Source: Lactarius indigo
Taxonomy: Eukaryota > Basidiomycota > Agaricomycetes > Russulales > Russulaceae
Assembly: GCA_025766275.1 (NCBI GenBank)
Contig: JAFKAC010000005.1
Span: forward strand, 992,001 to 1,056,000
Reading direction: 5' to 3'
Length of the DNA stretch: 64,000 bases
Shown: piece after piece, positions 1 to 11,927 of the stretch
How the letters are laid out: every line of letters starts with the position of its first letter
Position numbering within the stretch: the stretch's first letter is position 1
The notes under the pieces: generated by a model
Seen by the model: the letters and a program-made list of their open reading frames with translations, nothing else
The model's database searches: none
Told to the model about the DNA's origin: nothing
Program-made: the position numbers and the translations under genes

Positions 1-3000
1 CACCAGCCAGTATTCAGAGAGCACTTGAACTGGAGGAGAAGATGCGTCACCTGATCATTAGTTATATCGGCATCAACTTTCAAGCTCCTGACGCTTTCTA
101 CGCACCTGCAAAGTTCGTGAGCTCTGGCCACTGTCGATCGTTTGCTCACCCGTTATCGCCAGCAAAGAGGTTGGGCCCCAAGAATTTGTAGACGTCCTCC
201 TCTCACTCTCCGCTTTATCCACCGGGATGTATGGTGGCTCTACTCCATCTCCCAACAGCCTCGCGGACTTCGAAGTCCCTCGTCTTTTGCAGGACATCAT
301 CCAACGTTTCGATCCCGAGGGTGGGCTTGCAGAAGTACTCGGTCCCATCGTTACGAAATTACTTTTCCACCCATGCCTCTTCCGGGAAGAAGGCCTTGCC
401 GCGAGTGACCCACGGTGGCGTGGTGTACTCACTGGCTTAGAAGCCCTCGTGGCCCACAAACAGATTGCGGATCATGATCACGAAGATGGACGAGTGGAAC
501 CCCGCAGATGCTACTGCCGTGTCTTTTGAGACAACGAGCCTGATGGGGCCCCTCCTACGACTGAACGTTTTCTCCAGAGAGTGGGTGCGTGGGCTTTCGA
601 ATTCTGGGTAGATGTAAAGCTGAGGCTGAAGCTCGCCGCAAGCCGCACATAACTAAGCTGTACTTCTCAAATGCTGAGACACGTCCAGCTATGGACATCG
701 AATCCTCGCAGAGTAGTCTTCGGGGTACGCTAAAGAGCCTGCAGGTAAGACATTCTTTGGCACAGACGGAGGTCCAGTGTTCATTCTCTTTAGTCTACCC
801 TGTTTCAGATCTTCAACGCTATCGTCCGAGCGTCACCCGAGTGTCGGGAGGCAGTCCTGGCGTACTTCGCTCGCATTATCTCTCTCAATTTGAAGAGAGC
901 GGGTATGCAGGTATAGATAACTACCAACTGATGTCGCACATGACTCTACCTGACACTCTTCGAGGTTGATCACGCAGCGGTGGCCTCGGACGGTTTCATG
1001 ATGAATGTCCACCTCGTCCTACTCCGTTTTGCAGAGCCTTTCATGGATGCACAATACACCAAGGTCTTTGGAACTCTCACGTAGTTGGTATACATGCTTG
1101 CTAATCGAATTGGTTTTCTAGATTGATCGCATCGATCCACTTTACTATGCTCACACGTCAAGAATCGACGTGAAGGAAGAGACCCGGATAAATGCGACAA
1201 GCGAGGAAGCTGCTGCATGGGAGAGCGCTCACCGCCTTTCCCCTGGTTCGTTAATTTCCACTGTCTAACCGTCGCCATATATATTAATTCCTCCCAGGTG
1301 CTCAACCACCCAATTTTATCTCTGATATATTTTATCTGGCGCTCGCTACAGGCCATTATGGCCTCCAAAAAACAATACAAACACTGGACGATCTGAACAA
1401 GGAACAAGACGAGGTGCGAAGGCACCTCGATAACATCACTGCGGACAACACCTGGATGGGTGTAAGTAGACAAGCTGCGAGTACCATCATCCGTTGACGT
1501 CAAATATTTCATAGACACCTATCCAAGCGCGTGTAGAGGCTGCCATCAAACAGATGAAGGTCGACAGACCATTCACTACATGGGCGTATGCACTGACGGG
1601 AATAGTTGATTAGGACGAGATCGACCGGATTCAAGCGTCACAGATGGCTGGGATAACACAGCTCTACGACCCAGAGTTCCTCTTCCGAAACAACACTTTC
1701 ACCGCCTTTGTTGCAACCTGGCTTATCCGATACGCTGACCCTAGGAAGGCCCACCCAAAGCCAGTCGTGGAGTATGTTTCATTTTCCCACCATCCTCGCC
1801 GCGTCTCACGGTCCTGTCACAGACTACCCCTTCCCAAGGAGGTCCCTTTAGGGTTTAGGGTCCTTCCAGAATACGTCCTCGAAGACGTTATCGACTACTT
1901 TTTCTTCGCTGTTAGGTACGCCCTCAGTTCACTAGCAGTCGCGGGTGGCTAAGTACTCTTCACCAGACATGGTCCGACCAGTCTCGAGCTGACTGGAAAG
2001 GAGGAGGTTTTGATATTCACGCTCACGTTCATGCTGTCGACCTTGGTGGATCAAAAATCCATTTTTGAAGAATAAGATCATCGACGTATGTACGGTTTTC
2101 CTGAGGCTGACTTGACCCTGAGAACCTCGTTAGATCCTCTTTTGTTCATGCTTCACCTACCGAGGGCAATCTAGCCTTCTCGGCCCATCGCTCAATTCAC
2201 ATCCGGTGGCATTGAAACACTTGATGCCAGCACTGACACATTTCTACATCGGTGAGCTCGGCCAAGCACTTGGTCCGCATTTAATGCCAGTTTAACGCTC
2301 GACGTCAGAGGTCGAACGGACTGGAGCAAGCTCACAGTTCTACGACAAGTTTAGTACGTCGATCACCTTATCTTGTATCTATTGGGATTACTTATGCGCG
2401 GAATGCAGATGCACGGTAAGCCAGATAGAACCTTCTAGAGTACTAGAAATGTGCTCATGACGTCCTTAGGCGGAAGTATTGCCTTCGTCTTGAAGACTGT
2501 CTGGGGTAATCCCGCCCATCGAGAAGCCCTCAAGAAAGAGACGCAGTGCGCCTAGTGTTCTACTTTACTTCGTACCTACAATACTAATGCTCTCACAAGG
2601 AACATCGACAAGTTTGTTCGATTTGTCAATTTAATGATCAACGACGTCACCTATCTCATGGACGAATCGCTCAGCGAACTCGCCCAGATCCACACCATCC
2701 AACAGGAAATGGGAGATCAAGCGACTTGGGCAGCTCTCCCACTCCAGCAGCGCCGCGAGCGCGAGGCGACCCTACATAACCTGGAACGCCAGGCAACGTC
2801 ATATACACAACTCGGGAACTCGACCGTCGATATGCTGAAGATCTTTACCGCAGAGACGAAGGAGCCGTTCATGCTTCCCGAGATTGTAGATCGCCTCGCT
2901 GCGATGCTCGACTACAACTTGGATGCTCTCGTCGGACCACGGTGTAACGACCTTGTTGTCGAGAACAAGGAGAAGTATCACTTCAATCCGCGGCAACTGC

Positions 3001-3630
3001 TCAGCGACGTTGTACAGGTTTATTTGAACCTGAGCAACCAGCCCGAGTTTGCCCGCGCTGTGGCGGGAGATGGACGCAGTTACAGAAAAGAACTCTTTGA
3101 GGGTGCTGCGAGAAGATGCTCCAATTACAACCTCAAGTCACCGAACGAGATCGAGCAGTTGAGGTCGTTCGTTGTCAAGGTAGAGGAGGCCAAAGTGACA
3201 CTCGAAGCAGAGGACGACCTCGGCGACGTCCCAGACGAGTTCCTTGGTCTGTCTGCACTCTTCTTTCTTCTTGACTGGCAATCCTGACCGAATGCTTGTT
3301 CTTTCCAGATCCGTTGATGTGCACCCTTATGCGAGATCCAGTTATCCTACCCTCCTCACGGGCTGTTGTCGACCGTTCAACAATCAAGTCTCATCTTCTA
3401 TCTGATGCGAAGGACCCCTTTAATCGCGTGCCATTGACCATCGAGGATGTCACTCCTGGTGGGTCTTGTTACCAAAACTGGACAGTCGCGTCGTCATCTA
3501 AAGTGTTTCCCCCCCTACAGAAACTGAACTCAAAGAACGGATTGAAGCATTCCTTGTAGAGAGAAGGAAGAGCAAAAATGTGGAGCTCGGGAAGCAAAAC
3601 GATGAAGTCATCAAGATGAATGTAGATTAG
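1..3630 (+). CDS. UFD2: Ubiquitin conjugation factor E4 (UFD2), 5' end missing
   Basis: E4/E3 ubiquitin-chain elongation factor that acts with Cdc48 on substrates already carrying short ubiquitin chains. The window opens inside the gene. The UFD2 core is read in many exons: the [12 protein letters not shown] block (about 200), [10 protein letters not shown] (about 715), [13 protein letters not shown] (about 1030), [19 protein letters not shown] (about 2195), and a long exon 2634-3287 starting [13 protein letters not shown]. The C-terminal U-box ([17 protein letters not shown], about 3308) is split by an intron ending at the cctacag near 3521. The last exon reads [17 protein letters not shown] and stops at 3628-3630. 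Introns are short GT...AG. Three places need a frame change that no intron explains: the gcgg at 467-470, around 1965-1985, and the TT at 2043-2044. Identity is certain from the U-box and core; whether this copy is functional is not. Confidence 0.93.
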
Positions 3631-3828
3631 CTTGTAGCAGGATTGGGTCGTGTATCATAGAAATATAACACCGAGGCTGGAACGTACAGTGCACGCCGAT
3701 TCTCGCCATGTATATTCCAGACCAGATCTGAATCATTGCTGAAGTGAAGAGACAAGTGTGAGGCTTTCGGGCCATCTGTGCAGCGCCCAGGAGACGCAAG
3801 AATGAATCATAGCCCACGGCTGGCGGTT

Positions 3829-4730
3829 CTACGCTCCTCGTTTCCGTTTCTTCGTTCCACGGGTCGATTTCGGCCCCTCTCCCCCGCCCGCGCGTCCCTC
3901 GGCCCCTCCCGCCTCTCCCACGACCTCTCCCCGGTCGCACAGAGGGCGCTGTCAAAGTCGAGTCAGATGACAGAAATGAAAAAGTGCACGGGGCCGCGCA
4001 CCTGGTGAAGCTGCCACCTCGACGTCCTCGTCGTCACCGTATTCAGTGGCTCCGTCCGTGCCGGTGGTATTCACGCTTCCTTTCGGCGTCGGGGCGACAA
4101 CGCTCTCGTCTCCGCTCTCGAGTGTAAGCGCGCTGCTGTCGCTCTCGTGTATGTGGCTTGGGGGGCGCGCGCTTGCCCACGCCCGCGCCCCTCCCTCGCC
4201 GCCTCCCCCGTCGCCCTTTAACGGGAGGTGGGGGCGGCGAAGGGGACAAAGAGGTAGAGGACGCCGAGTCTCGCATGCGCCGGTTGGAGATGATGGTGTC
4301 CAGCGCTTCGTCATACGGAAGGGCGAACTCCTTGCGGAAATAGGGGTGTAGAGAGAGGTTGTCTGAAGGGGAGGGCGAGTCGACCACGCTCGGTGTGGAA
4401 TGTGCGGACCCTGGCGATTCAAACCCCTCGGCGTCCTAATGATACAGGAAGCGTCAGTCACCGGATTTTCGTGTATCATAGAAAACAAATAAACGTACGA
4501 GACTCTCTAGCGCGTCGACGTTGTAACAACTCCGGAGCTTCTCCCATATGTCGTCGATGCTCACGTACCGTCCCGTGTCTTGGTGAATGGCCGTTCGCAT
4601 GGACAAGACGTGGAAGTGGCGATGAAGACCAATTGGACGTGCACGCATAATGGACCTGAAGAAGGACATTTCCCCTTCGACAGGTGTCGAGAAACGGGGT
4701 AGAAGGATCCGGGCTTTCGCGCAATTCCAT
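3829..4730 (-). pseudogene. EAF7: NuA4 subunit EAF7 (CT20/MRGBP family), reading frame broken
   Basis: Subunit of the NuA4 histone acetyltransferase complex. The CT20 signature is clear on the minus strand from 4669: MSFFRSIMRARPIGLHRHFH, then DTGRYVSIDDIWEKLRSCYN and DALESL. An intron of about 60 nt (gtacgt...cattag) joins DALESL to DAEGFESPGSAHSTPS and then HPYFRKEFALPYDEALDTII. A second intron of about 48 nt (gtgcgc...gacag) lies near 3957-4004. The natural protein is spread over frames: FLDT and VEGEM are one base out of register (4681-4690), KPHTRE and SDSSALTLESGDES need two more bases in a GA repeat (4141-4147), and the basic tail PKSTRGTKKRKRGA needs one C fewer in the CCCC at 3874-3877 (plus strand). 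The start is placed at ATG 4730 (MELRESPDP); ATG 4669 is the alternative. It is convergent with UFD2. The breaks could be real decay or sequence error. Confidence 0.72.
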
Positions 4731-4879
4731 CGTTCTCGCTCTCACTCTCACTGGCGTGTTCGGTGTCACTGTAAAAGCGACGATTCCGGGGTCGCGGAAG
4801 TGTCTGGTGTCTCGGCTGATGTAAGTCAAGCTGTGCTGTAATCTCCGCTATGAGGCAACTCCGAGATGGGCGGTACACA

Positions 4880-5800
4880 CATTCCGATATTGCGCTCCTT
4901 TACGGTTTGTAACTTGGTCGGCGTTCCAAACAACCTAATTGGTCTTTTCGACAAGCAGTCAATCACACTGACCTCCGTCGACGAATGGAGCCTAGCGCTC
5001 GCACATCAGATAGGAAGTGAAGGGAGGAGTGTAGTCTATAGATGGAGCTTGATGAAATATCATCCACTGTTGCCACCGTCACTGCGTGTTTCTGTAATAT
5101 TTCGCTATCCCTCCTAATTTCTCTTGTGTCGTTCGCGTTTCTCCATTTATTTTCCTCTAGCAAAGCAGTGTGCACTGCGCAATGTTTACTGCACCAGCAT
5201 CACAAGATTTTAGTATTAAGGTAGTGGCCGAAGGGGCTTTCCCGTGAAATCTGGTAATTAATAAAAACGTTGCCGTGCGTACCCTCTCCGCCCCATACAC
5301 TCGTCATGTCTCAAAGCGAAGGGAGAATGTCAAGAAGGAAATCGATCATTTGCCAATGGGGCAAATGATTGCACACAGCAACTTGCGAAGCCAACACTTT
5401 GATACTCTGAGCATGATCCTAAGCGCGATCCATGACTCGGATGCAACGATGGCGCTTGGCAATCGTCTTGGAGCCATGGCGACTTGTTCCACCCCAGCTG
5501 GCTCTTGTCCCAGCTAGTATGACTATGAGGAACGACCCGTGTTGCTCATTGTTTTATCGGGTTGTCCTTACAATGCCTCACATAGCCTCAATGAAGAAGT
5601 GGTGCTCCAGTCGGTCTTGAATATACCTTTGAATGGTGACGGAAACGCATACCCTACCACTGCAATCCGGGTCTTGATCTGAGCATCCGAACCCAAATGA
5701 ACTATTACGCTTAGTCATAGCATGACGAATTACGCAAAAATATTTGTTTTTTTTTTTTTCTTGTCGCGTCGCAACCAAAGCATGACGGAGCGCGACAGCT
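4880..5800. other. Intergenic, no gene seen
   Basis: Only short ORFs below 90 codons in all frames, none resembling a known family. It includes a T run near 5747 and ends at an imperfect 7-bp repeat (unit tctgaga, about 2.8 copies, 5882-5901). Confidence 0.5.
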
Positions 5801-6610
5801 TCAGCAGCGCGGGACCAATGAAAGAGGTCGCATCCCACAACTCCTGCTGAAGCCTGCTCCCTCGTTCGCCCCCGGACGGGCTCTGAGATCTGAGATCTGA
5901 GCTTCCATTCCGGGCGTCATCGCGTCAGTGTCGTCGTCATCCGTGCCGCCATTCACCGTGTCACGACACTTGTCACGACGCGATCCTCTCTCTTTCTCTC
6001 CTTTAGGAGAGACCGTCCAGACGTCACAGAGGTACTTGCCCTCCTTGAGTTGGAACCCGCCGTTGATCTGCCATGCACACACCAGACATCTCACGAGGTT
6101 TACTTTTATGAACAACTCCTGATGGCCGTGCAAGGTTCCAACAGTCCATGATGCAGGACCCTTCACCAATGTTCCCGGGCTTACGAATCCCCCAAGGCAA
6201 CTCCATGGGTATAGCTTCATACCCCACGTGTCAGACTTTTGGCGCTCCGGTATCGTTTATCACTACACAATATACCCGGAGGTTGGAGCTCCATCTTCCT
6301 ATCAGCAGTGCTCCGTTCAGGGATGTACTTGAGCGGGGAACGGAAGATGCCATTGAAGCCCGTATTATGCGCATTCGGAGAATGTTTGGGGAGCACAAAC
6401 GGCCTCATGATATCGACAAGTGTGTCGGCCTTGCTCAGGTGTCATGTTGAACCCGCTGGTCATTCCAAATTTCATGTGCACCCGCAGCTCCTTGGTGCGT
6501 ATTGTCGGGTTGGCTAAAGGAACGTAGATCGTATCACCCGCCGTTTTTCGGAACCAACACCATATCTGCGGTGGTAGACCTATGAGCCTCAACGCTAGCC
6601 TCGAGTCCAT
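5801..6610 (-). CDS. Possible unrecognised gene, fragmented
   Basis: Three overlapping minus-strand ORFs look like exons of one gene: 6365-6610 (starts MDSRLALRLIGLPPQIWCWF), a middle segment around 6217-6420 containing DIMRPFVLPKHSPNAHN and GIFRSPLKYIPERS, and 5801-6220 (GTLVKGPASWTVGTLHGHQE, then GGFQLKEGKYLCDVWTVSP). Composition is protein-like and the segments lie in a consistent order, but I could not fix splice sites or name a family. It lies head to head with the gene at 6844. It could be a decayed gene or chance ORFs. Confidence 0.25.
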
Positions 6611-6843
6611 ATCATGCCTGTACTACCCCTCTGCGCGGAGAGTATAATATCATCAACGATCATGCCTTTGGCTTTTGTTCGTAACCCGCCCTGTGAAGGG
6701 GTTTGGAGGTTTTCGCGCTCATTCGCTTGTGATCAATTTCTAGTTGCACATGCTCTCCACGCTCTCTACTAACTCACTACAAAGCCCATCAAGCCGAGTC
6801 AAGGTCGAGTCTCCTCTTCTACCCGTCTTCCCCATAGCAAACG

Positions 6844-7789
6844 ATGGACCGTGACCAGGTAATGAGGGGCCAATTCTTGTCGGTCGTGTGTGCGCCATCT
6901 CGACCTGACCTATTTTTTTCTTGCTTTCCTTGCCTTACAGACACTTCTTATTGACGGCTACATATCCCAGACCTTTCGAAGTCAAGCAGCTGAGCAATAC
7001 TTTCTACATCTACTGAGGAGTAGCTCCATTCCTCCACATGTGATCCTGTCTTACACCAGGAGGGAGTACGGTTTCTTCGTCCGTTCTGTCCCTCCCCATA
7101 TTCCTGCCCGGTTTTCCAACCCGCCAGGGTCATTGGTTACTTGACCGCGGCCTCGTGAATAATGGTACGGTGGTCCCTCAGACGATGTGGCCGCCTACTG
7201 GTACTGGAAGACGACAGCACGTCGAAGGGGCGGAGTTACAGATGCCTATATTTTTTGAAAACAAGGACGGGAGACTCGGCCTTTCCCTTGAGGCATCGAT
7301 TGATCGCCGGTGCCATGTTCTTCGACACGCGAATTACCCCGCCCCGCTGGGTCGAAAGACGACCACACATATCCGTATTGTCGTGAGTTTGACCTTGGTC
7401 TGTTTGTGGTCACTCGCTGATTTCGAACTCGTTCATCACTAACGTTAGTGGCCTGGTTATAAGAACTACAAGCGCCAAATCCCAACTCGCGACGAGTCGC
7501 GCGCGCACAAACCTATCACCATGGCTAGGTTCGTTCGTTTGGTCGGGCGAGCTGTGAATGCTTTTCTTCAGGTCTGCCTTCCGACACCATCGCGTAAAAA
7601 AAACACTGTATACTGAGCCTTTCTTTCTAGGTTCGCGAATTAGACTCTGGGTGTGCCGGCGACCCACCCAACCCATGGCGGATCGGGCCAGGTAGTATCC
7701 AGTGCAGCGACATCATAATAATCGGTGCCATCCACGTTTCTGCGGGAAGTTGGATGCCGATAATGCAACTGAATCGTTACATTATTTAA
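6844..7789 (+). CDS. Basidiomycete conserved hypothetical protein, one frame break
   Basis: Function unknown. ATG 6844 begins MDRDQ, followed by an intron (gtaatg...cttacag), then TLLIDGYISQTFRSQAAEQY and a long exon containing YTRREYGFFVRSVPPHIPARF. Further exons give LVNNGTVVPQTMWPPTG, then after an intron starting gtgagttt WPGYKNYKRQIPTRDESRAH, KPITMARFVRLVGRAVNAFL, and finally RIGPGSIQCSDIIIIGAIHV and SAGSWMPIMQLNRYII with stop at 7787-7789. The exon set and the ending match, from memory, a family of mushroom hypothetical proteins. One extra G in the GGG at 7127-7129 separates ...NPP from GHWLLDRG; without it the frame runs through. No domain of known activity is recognised. Confidence 0.6.
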
Positions 7790-9601
7790 ATCTCTGCCAT
7801 TAGTTACGCTATTCTGGAGATAAGTTATTGGAAACACTGGAATTATGAGGGCCGCTGCCGTGCTAAAAATATTTACCTGAGCGCCTTGCAGTGCCCTCTC
7901 AAGATTATTTTCTATCACATGTAGGTGGCGTGCACGTTGATCTCAGGTGCCATTGATACTTGCCTTCGTTGTGTGATTGGATAAGGAAAATGGCAACTAG
8001 CGCCAGTCAGTGCAGGCAATCTTGCCGAGAAAGCCGCCTCAGCTTAGACGGCGCCAGCGCCGTACGATGCCTCGAGACATCAACGTATATATCAATGCCT
8101 TTTCCATTTGCGGAACGTGACCGTTGCGAGTGTTCACACATTGCAACCCCGAAGGTGTTGGCTCACTATTTCTGCATCTTTTCTTCCCCCCAAAACTATG
8201 CTCTCTGGCGCGCATAGATACTGACATGTACTGACATAGATAGTAGTTCATCCACTATGCCACAGCCGAACAAAACCTGAGAGATGCGACAACTGATAAG
8301 CCTCGTCCAGCAACACGCACAATATTGAGGCCTTCAGTTGGGATGTCAAGATCAGGAATTCACGTCTATTGAACATACTGTGGCACTGGATCTGTATGTC
8401 CTAGGTTGAGTGCATATTCTGTAGCTCGAGAGGTGTGCATAAGTGTGCTCTGCCAAGCTCGTGCTCAGAAAGTCAAGTAGAAAGCGGCAAGGAAAGTGGG
8501 ATCAACTTCCGAAGATTCATTGATCCTTAAACTCTGGCACCATAGGGAAATACGTTCAACCTATATGCTTAGATTAAAACACGATGGTAGGTCGTTGGGC
8601 GTGACCATCAATTGTCTGGAGTGTCTGGGCGTCTGAAGACGCCACAAAAGATGTCCGATACTTGGTCCGAAATTCACGGCTCCAACTTTACAAGTGCTTC
8701 ATGGGTGAGTCGTCAATATCCGAATCTGAGTTCACCCAAGTGTGATGCATGTGATGTGTGACATGTGACATATAACCTTGTCGATAATCCCTGACCATCA
8801 CCATATTTTTATCATCCAGAGCACCACCTTGTGGCAAAGAAGGCAGCTTTTTATTGGTAAAATGGTCGTTGAAATTTGATATATTGATGTAGAACTAGAC
8901 ATGTGCCTATGGAAGTGTTGCAGCAGAATGTCTGGGTGGATTAATGATCCCGAAGGGTCGGCAAAGGTGATGGAGTGGTCTGGAAGACACACACCCTTAG
9001 ATCCCAGGGATCCTCATATCCCTACTGGTCCTTGACTTATTGTGATGTGTTGGGATATGTGAACGAGTTTGAGACAAAGGATCAACGGGGTGACGGAGAC
9101 CTCATTCTCATCCCCATCCAACTTCAAGTTTCTTCTGGCCCGCATATCATTGGGCATACATTCACATAGATCGTCTCTAGACGGTCCAGTTTCACGCAAC
9201 CCTCCGTTGAATTTGTCTAACATTCTCGATCCCCCCCTAAACCATTAAAGTTACTCCAGAACTTTTGAAACCGGTTATGAGGAAATGAGACTTCCCAAAA
9301 ACCTTGGAGGCTCTTGCTATCAGAGATCGTCAGAGATCAGACAAGCATTAGAGCTATGAAAGCGCGTATATCAAGCGTATCCCGTAGATCGCCGATGCTA
9401 AAGTTGATGCACACTATGGTTGTTCGCCAACTGAATGAAGTGGACGGTGCAGAGGGGGCCCCCTTTTTTAAAAAAGCCGCGACTGCTTACAGTAGTCCCT
9501 GTGACAACATCATGGAGTGATGTTGACTCAAGCCCGAATTTCAAAGCGCAACAAACCCCCAAACCAGCGCGCAGCTCGTTAGTTCGAAACGCATAATCGC
9601 A

Positions 9602-9616
9602 GGGGGGGGGGGGGGG
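9602..9616. repeat. Homopolymer of 15 G
   Basis: Uninterrupted run of 15 G on the plus strand in non-coding DNA. Runs this long are unstable and often miscounted in sequencing; the other strand reads as poly-C. Confidence 0.95.
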
Positions 9617-10781
9617 TTAGGAAAGGAAAGGCAGTCCGCCATGGCCGGGGACAATAACCAAAGGACGATTATGAGACGAGTCTTCGTAGCACGCAGACTC
9701 CCGCATTTTTATACATAAGGGGGACATGAAGGTGCAACAAAACAACGATCTGCCAACGAGCACGATAATCGCTTCCAACTGAGCCATATCCGTCCTTTGA
9801 AAAGACCACAATCAGTTCAAAGTCGCTTGGTACTGGTTTACATCCTTAGTACTTGCGGGAGGGCCCCTCGGGCCCTGCTGTTGATGTGTGCTTGGATGGC
9901 TACTGTGAGTGGCCAGAACAGTAGTCTACCAAAAGCGCGTACTAGTTAACAGAGGCATCCCACTTGCGCCGGGCGAGGCCGTCCTGGGCGAGCTAGAACT
10001 GACACTAGACTAGAGTGAACAAAGAATCAACGTACTCCTCACGCTGACGTCGCGCACGTCGCGCAACTGGCAAGGCTGCAAAAGAGGGCCGTCATAATCG
10101 GCGATCGTTCTATCTGCTAGATGAATTGGAGACCGCAGAAGCTGAAGACCGCGTCCTATTGAAGCTGATGTGTCGTTGTCAAAGACGTGTGACGCCGAGA
10201 ATGGTATATCGGTATTCCACGCTTGCGAACGGTCATGCTGTTGACCTACACACTCACCAAACGCGTAAAGGGACAGAAGGCGTCCTGGAATTTGGAAATG
10301 AAGTATGCATGAAACAGGGACGGTACAAGATGGAAAAGTAGAAGAGGGTGGACTCCAACTGAATTCCAACCTCACGTGTGGACCGGTGAGAGGCGAATAC
10401 CATTTCAGGAACTGCATCGTCGGAACGTCCTCAGGTTCGTGTACTATATCGAAGGGGAGAAAATGGCAACAGCTCATGTCCACACCGAAGAATCGCTGAA
10501 GAATGGACACGTGAACGAAAAACAGGATTCAGAAGTTCAGTTGGAGAAGTGCCGTAGTGAGAAGCTCAGGGGACGACATGGGAAGTTGTGTGATGCATGC
10601 GCACATGCTGCGATTCTCAAGTAACCGGGACGACGCATATGCCCCGTTGGGGGGAAGTATCGGCAGAAGTTCACAAACTGTGGTGTCGGAGAAAATGAAC
10701 TGTGGCCTTTGATCTATGTTGCACACGCCGGTGCCCTTGTGAACCTCTGAAGCCTCCAGTGGAATTCGCACTGTCCACAAA

Positions 10782-11195
10782 ATGAGTCAGATGGCAGTAC
10801 AAAAGCCAAAAGCCAAAAAATCTGTGAAGCCAAATTCGCTGATGTTCGCTGTTGTCGAACTCCGCTCGTCTCAAAATCCCGCAATCGTCGCTGAGGAATG
10901 GTGGAAAAAAGGTTCGGAAAATACATGGAACAAAGCTGTGCCGCGAAAGAGGTATCTGCAGCGAAGGAAAACCCGCAGTCATGTGTGGGCCAAGGGAGCG
11001 GTCGAAGTCAGGTGTGGCAAAAATCAGCCACACAACGAGACTGCGAGGTTTAAGCAGCCGCTAAGCACACTGCAAGCACTGGCAGTAAAGGCGAGCCGTT
11101 CCCCGAGAACGGTCAAAAAAAGACGCAGCCAAATCCCGAAAGCCATGAAAGAGATGCAGGAGGCCACGTGTGATGTGCATGCGAAGCCTGCATGA
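10782..11195 (+). CDS. Weak candidate: small basic protein, unrecognised
   Basis: Open frame of 137 codons beginning MSQMAVQKPKAKKSVKPNSL and very rich in K and R (for example TVKKRRSQIPKAMKEMQ). A basic short fragment lies just upstream (MATAHVHTEESLKNGHVNE, about 10463). No family recognised, no splice structure that improves it, and a minus-strand ORF overlaps. Possibly a nuclear protein fragment or chance. Confidence 0.2.
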   Translation: MSQMAVQKPKAKKSVKPNSLMFAVVELRSSQNPAIVAEEWWKKGSENTWNKAVPRKRYLQRRKTRSHVWAKGAVEVRCGKNQPHNETARFKQPLSTLQALAVKASRSPRTVKKRRSQIPKAMKEMQEATCDVHAKPA

Positions 11196-11927
11196 AACTC
11201 CGCTCTTCAGTCACAGTACGGAGCCGCTCTTGAAGCTGCATTGGGGCTGCCTAGCTAATGATAGTGGTCGTGCGCGTTCTTCCTCATAGGAGGACGAACG
11301 CAATGGAGATGATTTCGGGTAGCTGTAGCGGAGATATCCACAATTCGTTTCCCCAATGGCTCATTTCAATTATTTGTGTGGACATGACTGACCAGGACAT
11401 TACGTACTGCAAGCATTACCGAGGCCAGCCTGAGTCCAGTCACGTGTTCAGGATCGAAATAGGATTATCACTGGCCACTTCGTCTAGCCTGAGGTCTATC
11501 ACTTTTCAAGCTTCGAGTTTAGATTTATGCATATTTCGTGGATTTAGTAGGTCCCTGTGACTTCATCAGTTCTGCAGACTTCTGCAATGACCTGCTCGCT
11601 TTTCTTTGTTGCTTGGGCTTTTCGATGATGGGTCTGAGCGTGGACGGCGTACGCTCTTCTTCCACTACCGCTTCTGTGTCTTTCTCGCTCTTTTCGTCGT
11701 CCAAAAAGGCTCCGATATCAGTCCGAGGGCTCCACAACAGGTGTCTCCACAAATTGGCCATTACGAGTTGCTTTGTAACGTCGCCATCGTGCTACCGGAG
11801 CTTATTTTCGAGTTGCCACGGATGACGCTTTTCTCGACAGACTTCCAAGTTGTGGCTTGCTCTGTTTTGCCACACTGGGTTTCGCTGACTGGGACATGAT
11901 TTCACATAAATCCGCCGACACCGTCTC

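Larger units (their letters stand above)
7790..11927. other. Gene-poor stretch of about 4.1 kb
   Basis: No exon chain with a recognisable product. The longest ORFs are 166 codons on the minus strand (10010-10510) and 137 codons on the plus strand (10782-11195), neither resembling a family I know. The stretch holds a 15-G homopolymer (9602-9616). It lies between a hypothetical gene and the Ras-GEF, so it may be decayed coding sequence, an old transposon remnant or long intergenic DNA. Confidence 0.5.
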
